Source: a virus. Taken from it: DNA of 52,314 nt. The position numbers were made by a program, and so were the translations under genes. Where the stretch lies: IMG/VR virus record IMGVR_UViG_3300047472_000248, positions 1-52,314 of that record; one strand, written 5' to 3'. This document shows positions 6,666 through 14,195 of the stretch, one piece after another (positions within the stretch are counted from its first letter, which is position 1; each line of letters begins with the position of its first letter). The notes below the pieces were generated by a model. That model saw nothing but the letters and a program-made list of their open reading frames with translations, was not told where the DNA came from and ran no database searches.

Positions 6666-7375
6666 TGACCACCTACACCATCAGCAAGCGGTTCAAGACC
6701 CGCGTGCAGCGCTCCGACCGCGTGCTCGAGATCGCCGAGGCCTTCGGGATCGGGCTCGAGGACAAGGAATTCGTCGTCTTCGACGACCTGAAGCTCGAAG
6801 TCGAGAAGGGCGATGTCGTCTACATCACCGGCCAGTCGGGCGGGGGCAAGTCCGTGCTGCTGCGCGAGCTTTCCTCGCAGATGGCCGCTGAGGGCAAGTC
6901 GGTCGTGAACCTGGATCATGTCGAACTGCTCGACAAGCCGCTCATCGACCAGATCGGCACCGACACGAACGACGCGATCCGCATCCTGTCGATCGCCGGC
7001 ATCAACGACGCCTACCTCTACGTGCGCCGGCCGAGCGAGCTGTCGGACGGCCAGCGCTACCGCTTCCGCCTGGCCAAGGCCATCGAGACCAAGGCCGACG
7101 TCTGGGTCGCCGACGAGTTCCTGGCCGTGCTGGACCGCACCGCGGCGCGCGTCATCGCCTTCAGCCTGCAGAAGACGGCACGGCGCGCCGGCGCGACTGT
7201 GATCGTCGCTACCACCCACACCGACATGGTAGACGACCTGGCGCCCACCATCTACATCGAGAAGCGCTTCCGCGAGAAGGTGCGCATCGAAGCGGGCGGC
7301 GAGCTGCGGAAGCTCCTGGACGCGGGCCCCGTGACGCGCGACCAGGCTTACAGCCTGATCCTGGCGAGCGTCTGA
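6665..7375 (+). CDS. ABC-class ATPase, COG2401-like, without transporter
   Basis: This soluble ABC ATPase has 236 aa. Walker A is GQSGGGKS (56-63), the signature is LSDGQ (126-130, for LSGGQ), Walker B ends in D150-E151, and the switch His is H185 (ATTHTD). There are no membrane segments and no permease gene nearby. The N-terminus (FKTRVQRSDRVLEIAEAFG) resembles, from memory, the ATPase part of COG2401 proteins, in which an ABC ATPase is fused to a predicted acetyltransferase. A matching acetyltransferase-like gene lies 1.6 kb downstream (8957-9880), so this looks like the split form. The ATPase may power or gate acylation of a nucleic acid; this is inference. Confidence 0.85.
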   Translation: MTTYTISKRFKTRVQRSDRVLEIAEAFGIGLEDKEFVVFDDLKLEVEKGDVVYITGQSGGGKSVLLRELSSQMAAEGKSVVNLDHVELLDKPLIDQIGTDTNDAIRILSIAGINDAYLYVRRPSELSDGQRYRFRLAKAIETKADVWVADEFLAVLDRTAARVIAFSLQKTARRAGATVIVATTHTDMVDDLAPTIYIEKRFREKVRIEAGGELRKLLDAGPVTRDQAYSLILASV

Positions 7376-7587
7376 TGATGAAAGCCTTCTTCATTGCCGC
7401 GGTGCTGGCCCTTGCCGGTTGTGCCGTCGAGCCCACGCGGCCGAACGGCATGCCGGCGCACCACGTCGACCCGCGCTACCTGGTCGGCTGCAAGGACCAA
7501 AAGATCACCGTGCTGATCGATGCCGATATGGCCGGCCGGCTCGAGCTTGCCATCGACCCTGACTTCTGCAGCGAGAAGGACATCTGA
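7375..7587 (+). CDS. Small lipoprotein (70 aa)
   Basis: An N-terminal signal peptide with a lipobox (AVLALAGC, Cys16) predicts lipidation and an envelope location. The mature part is about 55 residues with two further Cys (39 and 65), possibly a disulphide. The start ATG at 7375 overlaps the ABC-ATPase stop (ATG at 7378 is an alternative). It is unusual among cytoplasmic enzymes; it could act in superinfection exclusion or simply be a moron gene. It is not Rz1, which is found in the lysis region. Confidence 0.7.
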   Translation: MMKAFFIAAVLALAGCAVEPTRPNGMPAHHVDPRYLVGCKDQKITVLIDADMAGRLELAIDPDFCSEKDI

Positions 7588-7808
7588 TGATGAAGGTCTA
7601 CCTCGCGGCCTGTCTGGTCATCCTACTGCTGGTGGTCTTCCTGGCCACTCTCGATGTCCCGCCGCTGCCCGCCGGCCCGACCGAGCAGGTGCCGGCTATC
7701 TCCATGCCCGAGATCGAGCAGCACCTGCGCCGGCGCGTCAACTGCGGCCCCGATATCGGCTCCCTCTTCAACGCAGACCTCTGCATTCAACAAGGACACC
7801 TCCGATGA
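7587..7808 (+). CDS. Small membrane-anchored or secreted protein (73 aa)
   Basis: A hydrophobic N-terminal segment (residues 4-22, VYLAACLVILLLVVFLATL) is followed by a Pro-rich stretch and a short periplasmic-type domain with two Cys. Without a clear cleavage site it may stay anchored in the inner membrane. It overlaps the lipoprotein gene stop and the start of the Ntn-hydrolase gene, and may partner the lipoprotein across the envelope (inference). Confidence 0.6.
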   Translation: MMKVYLAACLVILLLVVFLATLDVPPLPAGPTEQVPAISMPEIEQHLRRRVNCGPDIGSLFNADLCIQQGHLR

Positions 7809-8260
7809 CTGTCGTCGCGTGGGATGGCAAGACCCTGGCGGCCGATCGCCAGCTGACGTGCGGCACGCGCCGCCAGACGACCCTGAAGGTCTTCAAGCTA
7901 CCTGGGGCTGCCCTGATCGGCTGCAGCGGCTCTGGGCCGCTGATTGCGCTCTTCATGGCATGGTTCAACAACGGGGCTCTGCTCGACCAGTGGCCGAGCC
8001 AGCTGAAGGACGACGATGGTGGGTTTGCAGCCGTCGTGATCAAGCCGAACGACCCCGTCGTCTACACCTACTTCAACACGCCCGTTCCGAGCCAGTGCCG
8101 GGATCGCTACTACGTCATCGGCAGCGGTTCGGACTTCGCCTATGCGGCGATGCTGATGGGCAAGACGGCGGCCGAAGCGGTGGCGTTCACCAACGAGATC
8201 GACGTCTACTGCGGCGGCGGCGTGGACACGGTGAGCTTCGAGGACGAGGTGCCGGCATGA
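7805..8260 (+). CDS. Proteasome/HslV-like Ntn hydrolase (151 aa)
   Basis: The N-terminus MTVVAWDGKTLAADRQLT follows the proteasome beta/HslV pattern: removal of Met would expose Thr2 as nucleophile, Asp14 matches the conserved Asp17, and Lys28 in TTLKVFKL matches the Lys33 region. Further beta strands (GAALIGCSGS, YYVIGSGSDFAYAAMLMG) fit the alpha-beta-beta-alpha Ntn fold. At 151 aa it is shorter than HslV (about 175). No HslU-type unfoldase is nearby. The start ATG at 7805 has AAGGA upstream. It could be a peptidase or an amidase; the substrate is unknown. Confidence 0.75.
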   Translation: MTVVAWDGKTLAADRQLTCGTRRQTTLKVFKLPGAALIGCSGSGPLIALFMAWFNNGALLDQWPSQLKDDDGGFAAVVIKPNDPVVYTYFNTPVPSQCRDRYYVIGSGSDFAYAAMLMGKTAAEAVAFTNEIDVYCGGGVDTVSFEDEVPA

Positions 8261-8550
8261 CCTACGACGAGATCGTCGCGGCGTCGAAGGCCGAACCCCA
8301 GCTGATCCTCTTCTACGGCCAGGACTGCGCGCCCTGCGACCAGCTGAAGGCCTCGATGGCGGTGCTGCGCGTCGAGCGCCACATGGACGTGCACGAGCTG
8401 GCCGTTGCCGACCACCTGGCGGAGGCCCGCGCGCTCGGCCTGCGCTCGGTTCCCACGCTCGTGCTGCACGACGCCGGCGTGACCCGCCAGTCGAGCGGCG
8501 CAAAGTCCGTCTGGGAACTCGACGCGCTGCTGAAGAGCTGGGGCGTCTGA
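8257..8550 (+). CDS. Thioredoxin/glutaredoxin-like protein (97 aa)
   Basis: A thioredoxin fold with active-site CAPC in LILFYGQDCAPCDQLK and the cis-Pro region RSVPTLVLHD. No signal peptide is seen, so it acts in the cytoplasm as a thiol-disulphide oxidoreductase. Phages use such proteins to support ribonucleotide reduction or as polymerase cofactors, but no reductase or polymerase is in this window. It overlaps both neighbours by ATGA or TGATG and belongs to the accessory operon. Confidence 0.85.
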   Translation: MTYDEIVAASKAEPQLILFYGQDCAPCDQLKASMAVLRVERHMDVHELAVADHLAEARALGLRSVPTLVLHDAGVTRQSSGAKSVWELDALLKSWGV

Positions 8551-8960
8551 TGGACTACGACCGCATCCAGGCCAGCATGCTTGCCATGATCGAAGAGGCA
8601 GAGCGACGCGAACCGCCTCTGGCGAAAAGCGCACTGCCGGGCCACATCTTCGCGCTCACCTTTCAAACGGTCGCGATCAACCCTGGCCGGCGCACCGGCA
8701 AGACCGAGTTCATTCAGCGCTGCCTGCAGAGCGATGCGAATGCGATCGCGGTCGTGCCGCTCTCGAGCTGGCGCTCGCAGGTCTATCGCTATCGTCGCAA
8801 CGTCTTCACGCCCAACGAGCTGTCGAATCTGCGCGGCCGCAGGCTGAGCCGGGTGTTCATCGACGAGCCGAGCGCGGTGTTCAAGGCAATGTCCTGGCAC
8901 AAGGTCCATGACGCGCTCTGGACGACCCGTCCGAGCCTCTACGTGCTCCTGGGGGAATGA
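8550..8960 (+). CDS. Small P-loop ATPase-like protein (136 aa)
   Basis: It holds a Walker A-like loop (GRRTGKTEF, about residues 46-54) and a Walker B-like strand (VFIDEPSAV), the two halves of a RecA-like core, but nothing of the C-terminal parts of a helicase or terminase. The P-loop resembles GRRWGKT of the terminase at 11189. It is therefore a minimal ATPase core: perhaps a domain that works with a partner, or a truncated relative of a packaging ATPase. It is packed between the thioredoxin-like and acetyltransferase-like genes. Confidence 0.65.
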   Translation: MDYDRIQASMLAMIEEAERREPPLAKSALPGHIFALTFQTVAINPGRRTGKTEFIQRCLQSDANAIAVVPLSSWRSQVYRYRRNVFTPNELSNLRGRRLSRVFIDEPSAVFKAMSWHKVHDALWTTRPSLYVLLGE

Positions 8961-9880
8961 TGAACGAAGACCTCGTCATCGAGCGCCGCCAGGTGCCCAA
9001 GAACCACACGCTGAGCCTGCTGCAGGACATCCGCGTGGAGTGGGGCACCAAGGCCGACTGGGGCGCGCTGTGCGAGCTGCACTACAAGGGCCACACCCTG
9101 GCGGCTGGATCGCGCTTCATGCGCTGCGTGCTCGACACGGGCACCGGCGCGCCGCAGCTGATCGGCGTGATGGTCTTCGCCAACCCGCAGATCCTCGACA
9201 GCGGGCGCAACGAGGTCTTCCCGCGCCTGAAGCCCAACGTCAATGGCCGGGACAACCGCACGATCAACCAGTCGCGCGTGGCATGGATCAACAAGAACAT
9301 GACCTGGAACAACCGCACGGTGCTCGACACCATGTATCGGTCGGCCGGGATCGCGTATCGCTTCAAGAATCTGGCTTACCGCCTCTACTGCTGCCGGCAC
9401 AAGCTGCGCTATGTCGAGAGTCGCAGCTCGATGGGCCGCTTCAACCCCTTCAGTTCGCGCTCGGGCATGCGGTTCATCAAGCCCAAGGCCGCCAATGCGC
9501 TGGGCAAGGGCGTGCAATTCATGACCGCGAACTTCAAATCCGCGCCCTACGACGTGGTTGCGATCCGCGACGAGATCGAATCGACGCCACCCGAGCAGCA
9601 AGCGCTGCTGGTGCAGCGGCTTCGCGAGTTCTACTGGAAGAACTCGAGCATGGAGAAGAGCGGCGACAAGATGGACCTGGGCATGAGCCGGGTCAACGAG
9701 CTGCCGCTCGACTACATCCTCAAGCAGACCATGCAGCTGGTCTTCTCCGCGACGATCTACTGGATCTGGGAGAACCCCGACCGCGGCCGCACGCTGCCCG
9801 AGACGCTGCCAATCCTGGCCTTCGATCGCCAGGGCCTCTACGAACCCCTGAACCTGGAGGGTCTGGCATGCGCCGACTGA
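8957..9880 (+). CDS. GNAT-like acyltransferase, partner of the ABC ATPase
   Basis: The order of motifs fits the acetyltransferase part of COG2401-type proteins: VEWGTKADWGALCELHYKG (28-45), a strand LIGVMVFANP (68-77), a substrate or CoA-binding stretch SRVAWINKNMTWNNRT (106-121), and ESRSSMGRFNPFSSRSGMRF (154-173), matching the NPF-AGM end motif. LHY next to a GV-F strand also recalls Mom, the Mu DNA-modification enzyme. It has 307 aa with an extra C-terminal region of ~130 residues. The expected role is acyl transfer to a nucleic acid, driven or gated by the ABC ATPase at 6665. The assignment is by remembered motifs and needs a profile search. Confidence 0.6.
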   Translation: MMNEDLVIERRQVPKNHTLSLLQDIRVEWGTKADWGALCELHYKGHTLAAGSRFMRCVLDTGTGAPQLIGVMVFANPQILDSGRNEVFPRLKPNVNGRDNRTINQSRVAWINKNMTWNNRTVLDTMYRSAGIAYRFKNLAYRLYCCRHKLRYVESRSSMGRFNPFSSRSGMRFIKPKAANALGKGVQFMTANFKSAPYDVVAIRDEIESTPPEQQALLVQRLREFYWKNSSMEKSGDKMDLGMSRVNELPLDYILKQTMQLVFSATIYWIWENPDRGRTLPETLPILAFDRQGLYEPLNLEGLACAD

Positions 9881-10227
9881 CCGCCAACCAGGTCGAGCTG
9901 CTGAGCTTCGTGCGCGCGCCCGCGCCGGCCACGGCCGCCGACCACGGGCACATCGACTTCGACCAGATGCTGGACGCCATGTCCTGGCAGCCGTCGAAGC
10001 AGGCCGCCCACTTCTCGATCCGGGCGCTGCAGAAGCGCGGGCTGCTGGAAAAGCTCCCAGGCCTGCAGCTTCGACGTGGACGTCACCGGGTCTGCTTCCG
10101 GGTCACCGAGGCCGGCCTGAAGGCTCTGAACGGTTCCGTTCCGGAGCCCTCCGAACCGTCTCTGGTGGACCAAAGTCAGCCGGAACTTCCCGACCCGGGT
10201 GTCTCCCTGGAGGTGTTCGAAGACTGA
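9868..10227 (+). CDS. Winged-helix DNA-binding protein (119 aa)
   Basis: Residues about 32-90 look like a MarR- or replication-initiator-like winged helix: MLDAMSWQPSKQAAHFSIRALQKRGLLEKL is a helix-turn-helix, and the basic hairpin RRGRHRVCFRVTEAGLKAL is the wing. The C-terminal ~30 residues are Pro/Glu/Ser-rich and probably disordered. A good Shine-Dalgarno (GGAGG, 9856-9860) precedes ATG 9868. As one of the few free DNA-binding proteins in the window, and the last gene before the late control region, it is a candidate reader of the phage palindromes. The gene contains one half-site near its end. Confidence 0.65.
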   Translation: MRRLTANQVELLSFVRAPAPATAADHGHIDFDQMLDAMSWQPSKQAAHFSIRALQKRGLLEKLPGLQLRRGRHRVCFRVTEAGLKALNGSVPEPSEPSLVDQSQPELPDPGVSLEVFED

Positions 10228-10306
10228 AAAACACCCGCTTTTGGGGCTTTTTCTCGTCCCGGGGCTTCCTCTCGCTAACTCGTTGATTTCATTGAGAAAA
10301 ACACGA

Positions 10307-10333
10307 AGTTAATGAAAAGTGGGTTTTCACAGT
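10307..10333 (+). repeat. 27-bp direct repeat, copy 1
   Basis: Begins AGTTAATGAAAAGTGG and ends TTTTCACAGT; identical over all 27 bases to 49103-49129. It contains an inverted pair TGAAAA...TTTTCA. Both copies lie just after a stop codon and ahead of AT-rich DNA, which suggests a promoter or activator site. Confidence 0.85.
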
Positions 10334-10379
10334 ATTAAGACACTTTTAAAGACTAAGAACTAACAACCAATTAAGGCAA

Positions 10380-10395
10380 GTTAGTGATCACTAAC
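10380..10395. promoter_or_regulatory. Perfect 16-bp palindrome GTTAGTGATCACTAAC
   Basis: Fully self-complementary and distinct from the AGTCAG-type operator that begins 17 bases later. Probably a binding site for a second dimeric regulator in the terminase control region. Confidence 0.55.
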
Positions 10396-10411
10396 ATCGT
10401 TCGCAATCGTA

Positions 10412-10425
10412 AGTCAGCGCTGATT
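10412..10425. promoter_or_regulatory. Palindromic operator, 13/14 match
   Basis: AGTCAGCGCTGATT, one mismatch in the right arm. It lies 105 bases upstream of the terminase small subunit gene. Confidence 0.7.
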
Positions 10426-10529
10426 GACGATCTGGCAGTCCGGATCGACAATCGAGCCTGCTCTGCACCGATCTCCTCCGACCGGCCGCACCCGTTCGCG
10501 GGGCGGCCACTTTTTTGTCTGGAGGCCGC

Positions 10530-11192
10530 ATGAGCGAGACCACCGACAAGAAGCCCGCGTCGAAGTCCCGGGTCGGCCAGAAGGGCTACGGCGGTCGCAA
10601 GAAAGGCTCCCGCTCCCTGACCCCGGCAGAGAAGGCCGCAGCAGCCGCTGCATGGCGCGCCGGCGAGGTCACCCTGGCCCAGCTCTCGGAGAAATACAAA
10701 AAGCGCCCTGAGACCTTCTCGCGGCTCTTCGGGAAGATGGGCATCAAGAAGGGCGAGGCTGCCGAAGAGGTCGGTCGCAAGGTGACCGCCCAGATCGAAG
10801 CGCGCGCAGTCACGGACGTCGAGCAAACGCTGCAGCAGATAGCCGAGACGAAGAAGACGTTCGTGGGCATGCACAACGCCCTGGCGCGTCTCGCGTTCAC
10901 CGAGATCAAGAAGGCGGTCGAGGCCAAGGTGCCCCTGTCGCAGCTGCGCTTGGCCATGCAGACGCTCCAATCGGCCAGCGCGGTCATCAGCAAGTCCCGG
11001 GAGGAGATCTACACCCTCCTGCAGATCGAGAAGCACGACGACAACCTTGGCGATGACGACCTGCCGGAGCTGCTCGTGCGCGAGCTGACCGCCGGCGAGG
11101 TGAAGCAGCTGGCAGAGCAGGACGACGAAGAGAAGGCCCTCACCGACGAGCTCAATGCCGATGGCATGAACCTGGACGAGGCGCCGGAGTGA
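10530..11192 (+). CDS. terS: Terminase small subunit
   Basis: The small packaging subunit recognises phage DNA and hands it to the large subunit. The 220-aa protein has a basic, disordered N-terminus, a helix-turn-helix-like region (residues about 30-65, with VTLAQLSEKYKKRPETFSRLF), long helices in the middle for oligomerisation, and an acidic C-terminus typical of a large-subunit contact. ATG 10530 has GGAGG 9 bases upstream. It overlaps the large subunit gene by GTGA. Identification rests on HTH content and position. Confidence 0.8.
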   Translation: MSETTDKKPASKSRVGQKGYGGRKKGSRSLTPAEKAAAAAAWRAGEVTLAQLSEKYKKRPETFSRLFGKMGIKKGEAAEEVGRKVTAQIEARAVTDVEQTLQQIAETKKTFVGMHNALARLAFTEIKKAVEAKVPLSQLRLAMQTLQSASAVISKSREEIYTLLQIEKHDDNLGDDDLPELLVRELTAGEVKQLAEQDDEEKALTDELNADGMNLDEAPE

Positions 11193-12514
11193 AGGTTCGG
11201 CCCCCAGAGGAGCTGGTCGGCACCGAGCTGGCCAGTTCGATCGCCGCTGCCACGGACGAGATCCGGGAGCAGTTTCGCGCGCCGAAGAACACGCTCTTCC
11301 TGCACCAGAAGCAGATGGAGGTCTACCAGACCCCGAAGCGCTTCCGGGTGGTGTGCGCCGGCCGCCGGTGGGGGAAGACGCAGCTCGCGAAGGTTTCGAT
11401 CATCCGCTTCGCCCGGGTGAAGAAGCGGCTGATCTGGTATGTGGCGCCGAGCTACCGCATGGCGCGCCAGATCATGTGGCCGGAGCTGCTCGAGGCGATC
11501 CCCAAGCGCTGGATCTACAAGGTCAACGAGACCATGTTGACGATCCGGCTGATCAACGGCACGCGGATCGAGCTCAAGGGCGCCGACAACCCCGACGCGC
11601 TGCGCGGGGTGGGCATCCACTTCCTGGTGATGGACGAGGTCCAGGACATCCACCCCGAGGCCTGGACGAAGGTGCTGCGCCCGACGCTGGCATCGACCGG
11701 CGGCCACGCGCTCTTCATTGGCTCGCCGAAGTCCTACAACTTCCTCTACGACCTCTACCAGCTCGGCCAGCGCGACGACATGCCGGCGTGGGAGTCGTGG
11801 CAGTTTCCGACCATCACCTCGCCCTTCATCCCGAAGCACGAGATCGACGCCGCGCGCGGCGACATGGACGAGAAGAGCTTCCGGCAGGAGTTCGAGGCCT
11901 CGTTCGAGTCGATGTCCGGGCGCGTCTACTATCCCTTCGACCGGCACATCCACGCGGCCAAGCCGCGGCCGTTCAACCCGAACCTGCCGCTGCTCATCGG
12001 GCAAGACTTCAACATCGACCCGATGTCGGCCTGCGTCTTCCAGAGACAGGACAACGGCGAGATCTGGGCGGTCGACGAGATCAGCCTGCCGGCGTCGAAC
12101 ACCGACGAGATGTGCGACGAGCTGGAGCGCCGCTACTGGCGCTTCATCGACCGCATCACGAACTACCCCGACCCGGCCGGCGCGACGCGCGGGCACCAGC
12201 GGGGCGAGTCCGACATCGACATCATGCGGGAGCGCGGTTTCAAGCGGAACGTGTATCACAGGAAGCACCCGCCGGTGGCTGACCGCGTGAATGCCGTCAA
12301 CCGCATGCTGAAGACTGCGGACGGCCAGATCCGCCTCTACGTCGACCCGCGCTGCAAGAAGCTGATCGAGTCCTTCGAGCAAACGCTCTACGTGCCCGGC
12401 GGCCGCGAGGTCGACAAGAGCGCCAGCATCGAGCACATGGCCGATGCTGCCGGCTACTTCATCCAATACGCATACCCGACCCGCAAGTTGGAGCTGTTGG
12501 GCGTCTCCCTGTGA
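11189..12514 (+). CDS. terL: Terminase large subunit
   Basis: The packaging motor: ATPase plus nuclease. The 441-aa protein has Walker A GRRWGKT (58-64), Walker B FLVMDE (145-150), a coupling-type TGS-equivalent IGSPKS (178-182), and an RNase H-like nuclease domain starting at LIGQDFNID (269-277, metal ligand D273) with further acidic residues (WAVDEIS; MADAAGY near the C-terminus). The length is normal. The start is GTG 11189, overlapping the small-subunit stop. It drives DNA into the prohead through the portal encoded next. Confidence 0.93.
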   Translation: MKVRPPEELVGTELASSIAAATDEIREQFRAPKNTLFLHQKQMEVYQTPKRFRVVCAGRRWGKTQLAKVSIIRFARVKKRLIWYVAPSYRMARQIMWPELLEAIPKRWIYKVNETMLTIRLINGTRIELKGADNPDALRGVGIHFLVMDEVQDIHPEAWTKVLRPTLASTGGHALFIGSPKSYNFLYDLYQLGQRDDMPAWESWQFPTITSPFIPKHEIDAARGDMDEKSFRQEFEASFESMSGRVYYPFDRHIHAAKPRPFNPNLPLLIGQDFNIDPMSACVFQRQDNGEIWAVDEISLPASNTDEMCDELERRYWRFIDRITNYPDPAGATRGHQRGESDIDIMRERGFKRNVYHRKHPPVADRVNAVNRMLKTADGQIRLYVDPRCKKLIESFEQTLYVPGGREVDKSASIEHMADAAGYFIQYAYPTRKLELLGVSL

Positions 12515-12520
12515 GCGTTT

Positions 12521-12550
12521 TTGACAGTCAGGACTGACTTACCACATACT
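12521..12550 (+). promoter_or_regulatory. Sigma70-like promoter ahead of the portal gene
   Basis: A perfect -35 TTGACA (12521-12526), 18-base spacer, then CATACT (12545-12550, 4/6). The operator occupies the spacer, so a bound protein would exclude RNA polymerase. Confidence 0.45.
12526..12539. promoter_or_regulatory. Palindromic operator upstream of the portal gene
   Basis: Perfect AGTCAGGACTGACT in the gap between terminase and portal, overlapping a putative -35 box. Confidence 0.85.
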
Positions 12551-12562
12551 CCACGGACTTAT

Positions 12563-14122
12563 ATGGACGATCCACTCAAGCGGCTGATCGAACGGCGACA
12601 TCCCGAATACGCGGCGATGAAGCCGCACTGGGACTTCGTGGGCGCGACCTACGAGGGCGGGCGCGCCTGGTTTGACGGCAACATCTTCCGCTACTTCAAG
12701 GAAGGCGACGAGGAATACGCCGACCGCGTGCTGCGCGCGCACCGGTTCAACCACACCCGCGAGGTCGTGGACCTGGTCGACAAATACCTCTTCAAGGTCG
12801 ACATCACGCGGCGCGAAGACGACGCCCCGTCGTCGGTGAAGAACTTCTGGAAGAAGGCGACCCGCAACGGCCTGGACATGCAGGCCTACGTGCGCCGAAT
12901 CTCGAACAAGACCTCGACCTACGGCCGGGTCTGGATCGTCGTCGATTCGAACGCACCGGCAGTGTCGGAGGGTGGCGCGAAGAAGGCCGACCTGCCGACC
13001 GTGGCTGACGAGAAGGCCGGCGCGGTGCAGATCTACTCCTACATCGTGCTGCCGCAGCAGGTGCTGGACATGAGCTATGCCGACGATGGCTCGCTCAACT
13101 GGATTCTGATCCACGAAGTCGCACGGGACGACCAGGACCCGATGGCCTCCAGCGGCACGCAGCTCAACCGCTTCCGTCTCTGGACGCGCGACGAGTGGAA
13201 GCTCTACGAGGTCAAGAAGGAAGGGCGCAAGCTCAAGGTCATGTTGCTCAACCAGGGCGTCCACGGCCTGGGCGAGGTTCCGGTCTTCCCCGCCGACCAC
13301 ACGACCAGCGACGAGCTCTACTGCTCCGAGGGGCTGATCGACGACATCGCCTACATGGACCGGGCGATCGCGAACTACCTCTCCAACCTCGACGCGATCA
13401 TCCAGGACCAGACCTTCAGCCAGCTCGCGATGCCGGCACAGGGCCTGATGCCGGGCGACGAGGGCGAAGCGAAGATGAAGGAGGTCGGCACCAAGCGGAT
13501 CTTCACCTACGACGGCTCGACCACGCACGCGCCGGAGTTCATCAGCCCGGACCCGAAACAGGCACAGCTCATTCTCTCGGCGATCGCCAAGATCACCTCG
13601 GGCATCTACCAGTCGGTGGGTCTTTCGGCCGAACGCAACAACAACGACGGCGGCACCTCGCAGGGCGACAGCGCGGCCTCGGGCGTCGCCAAGGCCTACG
13701 ACTTCGAGCGCGTCAACTCGCTGCTCTCCAGCAAGGCCGCGAGCCTGCGCAAGACCGAAGAGCGCGTCGCGCGCCTGGTCGCGCTCTGGGCCGGCCAGTT
13801 GAACGAGTTCCTGCAGCACGAGGAGCACGTCGAATACCCCGACAACTTCGACGTGCGCGGCCTCTACGACGAGTTCGAGATCGCCGCCCGTCTGACCCTG
13901 CTGAACGCACCGGAAGCGGTGCGCCGGGCGCAGATGAAGCTGGTGATCAACAAGCTCTTCCCGCTCCTGCCCGAAGACGAGCTGAACGAGATGCTCGCTG
14001 ACCTCAAAGACTGGCCGCCCGAGGACCTTCTGGCCCTCGGCGCGTCCGGCAAACCGACAGGCGCCGGCGGCCCCATCAAGGCTGCCAGCGCCCAGAAGAC
14101 CGCCAAGGAATTGACGGCCTGA
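12563..14122 (+). CDS. Portal protein (DUF4055-like)
   Basis: This 519-aa protein follows terminase directly, as portals do. The N-terminal pattern (HPEYAAMKPHWDFVGATYEGG) and the later alpha-beta core (VVDLVDKYLFKVDITRR, then EVPVFPADH) fit the phage portal family formerly called DUF4055. The C-terminus (FPLLPEDELNEMLADL) is helical and Ala/Gly/Lys-rich at the end. The start ATG 12563 is chosen because upstream in-frame starts would place the operator inside the gene. It forms the dodecameric DNA gate at the head vertex. Confidence 0.82.
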   Translation: MDDPLKRLIERRHPEYAAMKPHWDFVGATYEGGRAWFDGNIFRYFKEGDEEYADRVLRAHRFNHTREVVDLVDKYLFKVDITRREDDAPSSVKNFWKKATRNGLDMQAYVRRISNKTSTYGRVWIVVDSNAPAVSEGGAKKADLPTVADEKAGAVQIYSYIVLPQQVLDMSYADDGSLNWILIHEVARDDQDPMASSGTQLNRFRLWTRDEWKLYEVKKEGRKLKVMLLNQGVHGLGEVPVFPADHTTSDELYCSEGLIDDIAYMDRAIANYLSNLDAIIQDQTFSQLAMPAQGLMPGDEGEAKMKEVGTKRIFTYDGSTTHAPEFISPDPKQAQLILSAIAKITSGIYQSVGLSAERNNNDGGTSQGDSAASGVAKAYDFERVNSLLSSKAASLRKTEERVARLVALWAGQLNEFLQHEEHVEYPDNFDVRGLYDEFEIAARLTLLNAPEAVRRAQMKLVINKLFPLLPEDELNEMLADLKDWPPEDLLALGASGKPTGAGGPIKAASAQKTAKELTA

Positions 14123-14195
14123 CCCAGAGCGCGCCCAAGAGACCGCGGCGCATCAAGACCAACCACGGCCGAGCGACTGGCCACATAGGTGAGAA

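Larger units (their letters stand above)
10228..10529. promoter_or_regulatory. Late control region, AT-rich non-coding gap ahead of terminase genes
   Basis: The longest gene-free stretch in the window (302 bases). It contains in order: a weak terminator-like CCC-GGG hairpin followed by CTTTTT (10236-10253), a 27-bp sequence repeated at 49103, an AT-rich stretch (10334-10379), a perfect 16-bp palindrome (10380-10395), one AGTCAG-type operator (10412-10425), and a T-run before the terminase Shine-Dalgarno. The composition contrasts sharply with the GC-rich flanks. Most likely it holds the promoter or promoters for the packaging and head genes. Confidence 0.6.

Noticed and set aside
10174-10179. 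Operator half-site AGTCAG near the end of the winged-helix gene
   Set aside because: The second arm reads GGAACT, not CTGACT, and the site is inside coding sequence; half-sites are expected by chance.
9868-10227. Extension of the winged-helix gene upstream to 8908
   Set aside because: The extension overlaps the acetyltransferase-like gene in another frame and lacks coding character; GGAGG before ATG 9868 fixes the start.
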